Source of the DNA: Quillaja saponaria
Lineage: Eukaryota; Streptophyta; Magnoliopsida; Fabales; Quillajaceae
DNA: 64,000 nucleotides
NCBI GenBank assembly: GCA_029379385.1
Contig: CM055612.1
Coordinates: forward strand, 6,386,001-6,450,000
Direction of reading: 5' to 3'
Positions 54,828 through 64,000 of the stretch are shown here, piece after piece. Under the pieces are notes generated by a model, which ran no database searches, had not been told where the DNA came from, and saw nothing but the letters and a program-made list of their open reading frames with translations. The position numbers and the translations under genes were made by a program. Positions within the stretch are counted from its first letter, which is position 1; the number at the start of each line of letters is the position of its first letter.

Positions 54828-56272
54828 ATTCTAAAATTTACAAAGTAAAATTTTATTAATATTTGTTAATATGATTTTTATCTTAGGTAATTTTATTCAC
54901 GAGACAATATAATTCGTAGTTTTCAAAGGTGGGATCAGGGATGGCTTGTGATTAGATCTGCCCATAGACAAGTTCTGGGCTCGTTCACGTACTAACCAAG
55001 ATAAACGGTAAATTCGTATTTCTACTGCTTTCGGAATCCGTTAAAGTTAAATTAAACGGTTTGGGATATTTGCCTGTTGAATTTCAATTAAGGTGGTAAT
55101 GTGTTTAATTCTAAAGATTATGTGGAACATTGCATATTAGATGGTAAATTATGGGAGGAAAGTACAATTAACCCCTTTTTTTTCCAGTCAGTCATAAATA
55201 AACATTTTCACGCTGTAACTTTTTAGTTTTGGGGCCAGATGGTGTACATTTCTTCAGCCCATAATAGCTTAACGGGCTGGGGCGCCTTTAACAGGCTTTA
55301 CTAATATGGACCGTTTACATCGCATCAATTTACATAATTTGTAATCGCTATAAAAAATAAAAAATCGTACGGAATATCCTTTCCAGAGATAATTATTATT
55401 ATTTACGGAGGAGATTCATTGTCCGATCTTATACTATGCTAGAAATAAATTAAGTAACAATTGAAATAATATCGCACTATTTTTTTACTTGTAGTGAACG
55501 TTATTCACTAATGTGATTCAAAAAAATCTTGTTTTGTTTTTTTTTTCCTCATAAAAATCCTCACATTTTTGTAGGGATGAATCTAATTATGTTCTAATTG
55601 CCTCACTCAACAACTTAAAATTATAACTTTTAAACTTTTTTATTTTGTTCTTTGATGAATCAGTTTTACAAAATTCAATTATTTTGTTTTAGTCATTAAA
55701 GATTTAAACTTGTAGGTGTAATACTTAATCAATTTAATATTAATAAAATTTATTTACTAAATCAAGTTATTTATAAAATTAAATTTTTATATTTTTTTTG
55801 GTTATATTTTGTCACAATTTACTAATTGTATCTTGATTAAGATTTATTAGCTTAATTAAAAGATGGTAGTGTTATGTAAATTATAAATATTATTAGGTAT
55901 ATTATAAATATAATGTATTAAAAGGTAAAATAAAAACAATCACATCTTTGTTTTTTTTGTTCATCTATTAGTATTTTTAGTGCACATAAAACTACTCTTA
56001 CAAAAATAAAATCTTAAAAGACTAAAATTGTATAAGAAAACCTATATGAAAAGAATAATTTCTAAATAATAAATAAACATAAATATAATTATATCAACCA
56101 AAAATAGTTGGGTACAATAATAACGAGTCGCAGTCCCAAAATATTGAAGTATGTAATTGTCCACAGTTCCAAACAATGCCTCACTTATTGACATGTTTGA
56201 AGAATTTTGTTTTTTACTGAATTTTTTGGAGACGGAAATAATGAAGAATTGACCAGAGGAAGTAAATATCCG

Positions 56273-56331
56273 CGTGGCTCTGTGGCTGTGGCTGTGGCTG
56301 TGGCTGTGGCTGTGGCTGTGGCTGTGGCTGT
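56273..56331 (+). repeat. (TGTGGC)8 hexanucleotide microsatellite
   Basis: About eight perfect TGTGGC units run from 56281 to 56330, preceded by CGTGGCTC. It is a GC-rich array in otherwise AT-rich DNA and likely to vary in length. Confidence 0.95.
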
Positions 56332-57039
56332 ACGAACTAAAAGTTGAATGTTGACAAGTAAGTCGGAATATTATCCATCTCGGTTGTGAGCTTCACCGCT
56401 ATCGGGGTACATTGTTTGTAGTACTTTCGGTACTTACAGAAACAGAACAGACAGGTTGACCCCACCCCACGCGCAATAATTCCAAATTGGAACTCAACTG
56501 CTCAAGCCCTTTATTTACATCACAATTTCACTCAACCACTCTATCTTTTATGATATTATCATTTAGCACCTCACTTCTGTCCTCCATCACAATTTTATTT
56601 TTTTAATCAATTAAATTTTGAAGGTAAGCTTGTTTTGTTTCATAGAAAAAATAACATGATTAATATATTTTTTTAAATATTATAATTTATCCAGTTTAGT
56701 GAAAAATAAGTATTAATTCTTGCAATAATAATAAGTTGTAATTTTAAAAAGTCTTCAACAATTACTTTCATCACCTATATAAGAATTAAAAATCTTATAT
56801 TGACCATGAAAGTATATTTTGTAACATTAAAAATTTAAAAAGTTCATTTTTAACAAAAATAACATATCACAAAAATAAAATAACTAAGATCTTTAAGTGT
56901 TGTCAAATAATTATTTACTTGCATCCATTTTAAATTTTTATGTTTGTAAATATTTATTTACTGTAAAAAATCATACTAGTCAAAACATAATTTTAAAAAA
57001 TAAAATATAAAAATATTCATTTTGGGGCCAGTGAAATAC

Positions 57040-57640
57040 CCAAAAAACCAGACACGAGGCTAAAGAATCACCGCATAATATGCAAAAGTTGCAGGTAAAT
57101 TCAATTAACAGAGGCCACTGCCAGAAAGCACGCCACTTGACGGTTACGCGTCCGCTAAAGACGCTGAGAAATGGACCCCACAATCTCACACATTTCGTTC
57201 ATTAATTGGCTATTACCATTCTTAATGGCATTCATTAGTAAAACCTACTATTGTGACCGTACACACCTATAAACAAAAATATAGGCACCTCGCGTGCTTT
57301 CGTTTTATCCCATTTAACTAAAGTTTGACTCAGAAATAAAAAAACTCTTTCCTCGTGGAAACACGAGCCAAAGCGTGCGCCAATGCATGCGCATACTAGA
57401 TCCCGACGGTGATACGGTGCGTATCATTTGTTATTTGTTATTTGTTAATTTCTTTTTACGGTTTTATACCGACACGTGTGTGATCTTTCTAGTGCGTGAA
57501 TGCTGTTTGATTTTAATCTGAGGGTTCAGAACAGAGGAAGACGTGCGCATTGAACAGAGCGTAGTTAATTAAAGGTTGACATCAAAATATTAGCCTCACA
57601 CTTTTTCTTCCAATAAAGTCTGCTGCTTCTCACTGTAAAA
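57040..57640. promoter_or_regulatory. GC-richer patch with G-box; possible promoter of unseen transcript
   Basis: This island stands out from its surroundings. It has an ACGT-core G-box (CACGTG at 57473-57478 in GACACGTGTG), TTGAC words and a short perfect hairpin GATACG-GTG-CGTATC near 57411. No coding sequence follows on either side, so it may serve a non-coding RNA, a lost gene or a MITE-like insertion. Confidence 0.25.
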
Positions 57641-58789
57641 GGTAGATTTGGTGGTCGGGAACTTCAAGATTTTTTTTCAATTTTTTTTTATTCTTTATTT
57701 TATTAAATATTGAGAGGTTTTGGTATTAAACTACAAGATTATTATAATTAGGTAAAAATTTGCTAATGATACTTTAAATTCTTGTTTTTGCCCTTGGTGG
57801 TGTTGTTGTTTCATCTCCAAAAAAAATATATTTTAGAATTGTATTGGAGAAATAAGAAAATATGATGCTAAATTAAAATATTTTTTTAAAATTATAAATA
57901 AGAAAATTTTTTAAACTGATTGATCTGTTTCTATTTATAATAATAATTCATTCTTCATGTATATATTTTTAAGAAAATTTTCAGAAATAAATATTTAATA
58001 ATTTTTAATAATGGTTTTAATTAGAGGGGACAAATAAAAACGTGTTACTCTTAATATTATATTTATATTTGTACATGGGATTGGGAATTATTATACCTTA
58101 AATTAGTTAGTTCGATCCTATAAAAACCTAACATGCCTAAAACCTCGCAATAAACACAAGGTTAATTAGCCTACAAACCATGACCATTAGGTTTTTCTTT
58201 GTGTCACTTTGATAATTGCTTTACTATTTCAGGTGGACAATCTTGACTTTCTAACACAAAAGTTGAAATGACAAAAGTAATTACTTGCACTCGAAATGTG
58301 CAATGAAGAAAGTCACAATTGCTTTGAAAAAAGAGAACTTGATTAATAATGTGTTTAATTCCCTTTATGAAGCTTTAATTACAATGAAGAGTAAATTAGA
58401 AGCAGTTGAATTGGTAATGCCCATATTATTACTTAAAAATGGTCGCACGGTTCAACTATAATTAGTACAATTAGACCTTACTGGTCTAACATAATGTGTT
58501 CTCCACTAGGTTTTGCAATTAAAGAACAATGCACTCACATAACTTCAAGTAATTAATTGTCCAGCATGTGCAAATGAAATGCTGTATATAGGGATGGCAA
58601 AAGTCAAGTTTGAGCCAAGTTTTTTCGATTTTTAATTGGTTTTGTTCTTGATCTGTGTTTGTCAAAAACTGTTTACACTAAACTAAATTATTTTTTTATA
58701 AATAATAGTGTGCAACTACCTACATAAATGTGGTTTCTAAATAACTATGTTGAAGGACTTGTAATACTAGCATGAATTTATTTAATAAG

Positions 58790-58950
58790 TACTAATAGGG
58801 TACTTGTTAAGTTTTTATAAATAAAAAATTTGTAACATTTGATCATAATTTAAATGTTATTTATTGCATAAATTATTATTTATAAAAAATTTTAATTTTT
58901 AATAATTATATTTATTGTAACTTAACAAATATTTTTAGACACCCGTTAAA
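58790..58950. mobile_element. MITE, copy B of the local hAT-like family
   Basis: The left arm ACTTGTTAAGTTTTTATAAA pairs with the right arm AACTTAACAA, followed by TTTTTAGACACCCGTTAAAA. The right end matches the outer terminus of copy D (CACTCGTTAGAAAAATCC) in inverted form. The interior CATAAATTATTATTTATAAA is shared with copy A. It is non-coding. Confidence 0.65.
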
Positions 58951-59852
58951 AAAAATCTTACTTAGTTATATATATATATATATAGTGGATGTCAATGGTT
59001 GGTTATGTATGCAATAACTATTGTAAGTTGACTTGCTAAGACGACTTGTTCAACATGATTAATTAAAACCACCCTTCTAGTCTAACATTTTTTTAGAGAA
59101 AAAAAAAAAAAAAAAACACAAACAATTTCTCTTACAAAAGGGAAACACTTTCAATGCTTCTATCATGGTGGAGGAAATTTGAAGTTATTGCCTTTAACAT
59201 CACTTGTTAAAGATTACCATATTGTAAAGTTCTCTATTTTCTTGCTTTCCAAGGAATACATATATACACATGTATACGTGCAACAACATATCTCAAGTGC
59301 TGCCTTAGGACTACACACATATATATGCACGTGTTTGATGATGAACCCTCTCAAACTAACCATTACTATAGTGAAATAATTACTTATAATTAATCTAACA
59401 ACTAAACCAACTTTCATATATTCATTTCTATTCCCTCTAAGAAAAAAAAAATTGTAAAAATAAGTTTCTTTTGTATGCACGAGAAATTGAAATTATTTTA
59501 TATATAAATTAAATTGCAAATAAAAAATAATCGACTTTTTGTAAAATTTATTATCTTATAGCTATGTGAATGAAATAGTTTTCTCAATTTATAGCCGCAC
59601 TATGAAAATAAAATAAAATGGGAGGGGTTGATAGTTTCTAATCAATCTTTTTGTTAAGGGGGATGCGCACATAAAATTAAAAGGGAAAAAGTGGAGTGGG
59701 ATAAAAGTGTAAGAAAGTGGGTGCAATATATTTAGCATATAAATATGTGAAGATGAGAATGGATTCCCCTTTGCCTTTTGGTCTTGCTTTGTAATGGTTG
59801 ATGTGCATTTTAAAAAGGCAAAATAAGTGATCTTTTTAGTGTGGGCTGGTGA

Positions 59853-59955
59853 TGGTGGGAGAGGGTATTTGTTTTAGCTTTCCAAGCGTGAATGGTTTTG
59901 TTGGAGAATCCACAACCAAATGGCTCCATTGTTTCATGTCCCACACTCCCCCACC
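59853..59955 (+). other. ~105-base foldback, possible small-RNA precursor
   Basis: GGTGGGAGAGGGTA at 59854-59867 can pair with CCCACACTCCCCCACC at about 59940-59955, with two or three mismatches. Inner segments ATGG and GTTTTGTTG also pair with CAACCAAATGG and CCAT. The right arm is C-rich, vaguely like the miR482/2118 family, but it does not match a known mature sequence I can recall. Confidence 0.25.
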
Positions 59956-61695
59956 AAACTCAATTACATCTTGTGAGTGTATTTCTTATTATTTTCTCTC
60001 TTTTTTCTTTTCTTTTTTTGGAGCAGACTTGATCCTGATTTAAATATATTTCAATTAATTCATCTGATTTTAAATTTAAGAAATAAAAAAAAAATATATA
60101 TATATATATATTTTTTTTTAATTAACTATCTTGGTTGCCTATTAGATATATATTTCTTATTTCGAATATTAAGAATGACTTCATCACATATTTTTATAAT
60201 GACTTAAAGGATTGATCACGCTAGTTATTTGAATTTATTTTTTTATTTCTATGGCCCACAATTTGTTTTTTGTTTTCCTTTTGGATATGATATCTCATGG
60301 AGGTTTTTACACCTAATAAAGAAAACATTAGTGGCAGAAAACATGGGAAAACCATCTTTAATTAGGTGCGCCAAAAACAAACCACTTTTCTCTTTCTTGT
60401 GTAGCACGACTCACCTTTCTTTTCTTCTGTTTTTTTCAATCCTTATTTCCTTTCTTACAGTAGAAGAATTTATCATTTGTACATCCTAGTAGCCTAGATC
60501 TATTTTCCTGTAAAATAATTACTATTAAAAAAAAAAAACCTGAATTAAAGCATTTACTTTAGCAGATAAGTCTTTTTTATCCTTAATTCTTTAAAAATAA
60601 TTTAATATTTAATTTATTGATATGAATTTTTTTATATTATCAATAAATAAAATTGTAACGCAATATTAATATAAAAAATTCGGTATTAAGATGCATGAAA
60701 TACTAGTTAGTAGCAAATAATATGAATTTGGAATCTTACAGAATGATATGTTTTAACCTTTTGCTTTTGGGTGGGTGAGCCAAGAGAAACCTTGAGCTAG
60801 CTACTAGCTTCCCAATAAATCTGGGCGACTTTTACATTTAAAATTTTTGGGGATAACTAAAGTGAATATGATGATTAAATAACACTGTGCATTGGAATTC
60901 TTTCTTTACTTTCTTTATTAACTTATATATATTATCCAAATAAGAGGAATCCAAATATGATTTTACATTAATATATATCTGATTTGTATATGGTGAAGTT
61001 GTTTTAGTGCCACCAAAAGTTTAGACCCAATGGTGGGATTGGGATGGAAGGGGAAGGGAAGGGAAAGGAATTGATTGAGCGTGTTTATTGTTCCCTCCAC
61101 TCCAAACAAGAGAGCATGAAAGTATGTATATATTATATATTATCAATAATTTAATAAGCTAATTAATTACATTTATAATATTAATTGAGGCACCATATGG
61201 ATTCTTCTTATCTCTGCATAAGATCTCTTTCAGGTGATATAAATCATGGGTCACTCTTTTGTATTCTTCTCTAATTTGTAGGGTAGTACCACATCTATTC
61301 TTTTATAGGTGAAAATGAATCAAATAAAAACTCAGAAATAATTTAATCTTCTTATAAATTTGATTTGTCAACCTGCTACCCCACTTGTTTAATTTTATTC
61401 AAATATATTTTATTATTTATAGACAACTATATATTAAATTATATTTAAATAGATAATAAATATATGTATAAATAAAAATTAACAAAAATTATAACTTAAT
61501 TTGCTAGTAAGTTATTCAAATATCAATATAGTTAAATATGAGTTCAACTACACTTGAGTACAAAACATTTTAAATTTTATATAAAATCTGACATTCGGCT
61601 CGAATCTAAGACCTCATCTTATTTCTCTATATATTGCTCCATAACTAGCAACTGATTAATAAAACATAAAAAAATTTATATAATAATTGTTTTAA

Positions 61696-61901
61696 TGAGT
61701 GTCTTGAATATGCTTGTTAAATTATAATAAATATATTTTATAAAAATTTAAATTTTTTCAAAAATAATAATTTATATATTAAATAATACTAAAATCATGA
61801 TCAACTATCATAATAAATATTATAAATTTTTATTTATAAATATTATAAATTTTTATTTATAAAAATTTGTCTGAATTTTATTAACAAGTTTCTTAAAGAC
61901 A
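61696..61901. mobile_element. MITE, copy C of the local hAT-like family (inverted)
   Basis: The left arm GTGTCTTGAATATGCTTGTT and the complement of the right arm TTAACAAGTTTCTTAAAGAC pair over about 22 bases with several mismatches. The interior is the reverse complement of copies A and B and parallels copy D (AAATAATACTAAAATCATGA). It contains an internal 24-bp tandem duplication (AAATATTATAAATTTTTATT). Confidence 0.65.
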
Positions 61902-64000
61902 AAATTCTATATATAATAACTAATTATTTAATGCATAAAGAGGACAATTCAATCTACTAGGCCACGTTGAGTTAAAATACTATATTCAGAAAAATTAAGC
62001 CTTGTCTATTTTATTTTTATTTTTTTCGATTGAAGCCTTTTCTATTTGTCAATTATATTAGAAACTTGAATTGATATGTTGGATCAACACAAAAATAATA
62101 ATTAAGCAGTTGATTAAATGAACTACATTTTATATTAAGTAGTTGGTTGCTCGGTTAATTTGAACAATTAATTGATAATCCACTTGAAATAATTGTGAGA
62201 GTAGATAAAACTTGAAAGAGGCGCAAGACACCTCTATCTCCACGCTTAAATACCTTAATCCTTGCCGTTTGATGATAATGATGTTATGGTTCGTCATCAT
62301 CGATGATATCCACGTAGGTATGACATAAAAGAGTTTTTAATTAATGAAATTTATTTCCCCAAACAAAATAAATGAAAATATATGATATTTAGCATGTCTA
62401 AGAAAATATAGTTTAAGTGATAAGACATATTTAAATTTAATAATTAAAACTAATTTTGTAATGTCAAAATTTCAAGTTTGTAAAAAATATTTATTAAAAA
62501 TGACAATCTTAAACTCTAAATAATATTAGATTCACATTTTCTAGATATTCCTAAAAAATTATATTATATTGGCTAGGATCCAAATCAAATACTTGGATAA
62601 AAATAAAAAAGTGAAATATAATTTATATGACTTATCACAAACTCACACACAAATTATAGAGAATAAAATATTTTGGCTAATATTAATTAACTACATCATG
62701 GTGTATATGATACACAAAAGAGCTGACACCTTTTCATTTCTAAAGTAATTTTTTTTTTAGTTGTCAAACAATTAATTATAATGTTAAAAGGTTGATGGGT
62801 TTGTCCTTAATCAAATTAGAAGTGAATTAATTCAAATATACATAAGTTAGATATTAAACAAATAATACTCCAATGGTAATCTAAAAGTGTTTTACTAACA
62901 ACACAGTTCAAATTTAGCGACAAGTTTTGATAAATATATGATTTATTCATAAATTTATAAGAAACGTTTAAATTAATGAAGATCAAGTATTTTTAAAATA
63001 AAATAAATAAACAATGAGCACCAAAGAGATACCAAATCTTTGTAAGTACTTAATTTGTTTTCTTCTAAAATTCATTTACAAAATATATTTCGTATTCAAA
63101 TCTAAAACTAAAATTAAAAACCTAAATCAAAGTATTAACCCGAATCAAAATTTAATCTTGTTTTGTAAATATAAAAATTAATTTTACTAACGTTTTCTAA
63201 CACACCCCCATATATCACATCAATAAAAAGTATAATTGTACTTTATAAATATATACATGGAGCGATGGAGGGACCAATTATCCATATATAGCTTTTTACC
63301 TGAAGCTAGCTCTAAAGTTAGGCCATGGATGGCTAAGAGATACATTGTAAGGTGGAGTGTGAGTTTTGGGATATGATATGCACGATCCTGTTCAGTGGGT
63401 CCATTATTAAATTTCTCTATAATTAATAGTTTGAATGGTCAAGCTACAAATTATTGACGTTCATGTTATAAAACATAGGATACTAATTTTTGCCTTGCTC
63501 CTTTGCATCTTCTTCTACGTGATGTTTTGGTTTAATTAGAATGAAAAAAAAAAATTCAAGCAAATGGGAGTGTTTATTAAAAATGCAACAATGTTTTCAA
63601 AACTAACTTTACAATTCCGTTTGTGGTATATTTGAATGTAATATTTGAGTATCATATATATATAGTTCATGAAACATATGAAATACACACAAAATGTCAT
63701 AATTAAGATTTATTAGAATAGATCTTAATATAGTAATTAAGAAGTAAAAATACATGTTGAGAAACTTAAAATGTAATCAGTCGTTTTTATTTTATGAAAA
63801 ATGATATTAGTATTATTTATATAATCTGGATAATAAGCCCATAATCTATAAAATTGTATCAATTAATATATTGTATTGGAACATCACCCATCTAACGAGT
63901 ACATGCATTAGATGGTTCTGGCCTATCTAAAAGAGAACGGAGCAAAATTAGGTATAAATCACAATTTGAGATCATAATTTGTTAGGCTATATTTGAATTG

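Larger units (their letters stand above)
54050..64000. other. 10-kb gene-poor AT-rich DNA at right end
   Basis: I found no exon chain, tRNA or rRNA on either strand. Contents are two MITE copies (58790-58950, 61696-61901), a 25-bp tandem pair (54778-54827), a hexanucleotide array (56273-56331), a GC-richer patch (57040-57640), a foldback (59853-59955), and AT and poly-A simple sequence (for example 59099-59116). Confidence 0.55.

Noticed and set aside
59179..60489. Several 60-90 codon frames at the right end
   Set aside because: They are rich in Phe, Ile and Tyr from AT-rich and T-rich DNA, overlap on both strands and lack splice or start context.

Overview
This is nuclear genomic DNA of a flowering plant, most likely a dicot. 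Genes are split by many short exons with GT-AG introns, intergenic DNA is very AT-rich, and the proteins are plant types: a ROP GTPase-activating protein, a plant 14-3-3 and a D-type cyclin. I do not name a species.

Seven protein-coding genes can be supported. From left to right they are: (1) a REN1-type PH-RhoGAP on the minus strand (1273-6598), whose 3' half lies left of the window; (2) an unrecognised 240-residue protein on the plus strand (10540-14025); (3) a large ~1,250-residue C2/UNC-13-like plant protein on the minus strand (16334-29526, at least 22 coding exons); (4) a short J-domain protein on the plus strand (33717-37565); (5) a kappa/lambda-type 14-3-3 on the plus strand (38765-41452); (6) a CYCD2/CYCD4-group cyclin on the plus strand (49162-51212); and (7) a small unrecognised membrane protein on the minus strand (52316 to about 53934), convergent with the cyclin. 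I rebuilt exon chains by hand from splice sites and codon phase. Genes 2 to 6 close in frame over their whole length; gene 3 does so when one doubtful exon is left out.

From memory, Arabidopsis keeps parts of this order in two places: REN1 near a gene-3 homologue on chromosome 4, and CYCD4;1, GRF8 and a gene-3 homologue side by side on chromosome 5. The window looks like the undivided ancestral block. The genes are separate transcription units and nothing suggests an operon or metabolic cluster.

The mobile DNA is small and mostly non-autonomous. There is a complete 662-bp miniature LTR retrotransposon (TRIM) with a 5-bp target duplication inside the J-protein gene, and a decayed relative at the window start inside REN1. 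A family of short hAT-like MITEs has at least four copies, one with an exact 8-bp target duplication inside the 14-3-3 gene. Other relics are a dead LINE RNase H fragment and an LTR-like stretch. Gene 3 carries two intronic duplications, one nearly identical 140-bp tandem pair and one older ~500-bp pair containing an exon-like segment. The right end (54-64 kb) is gene-poor AT-rich DNA. I found no undescribed multi-gene system.
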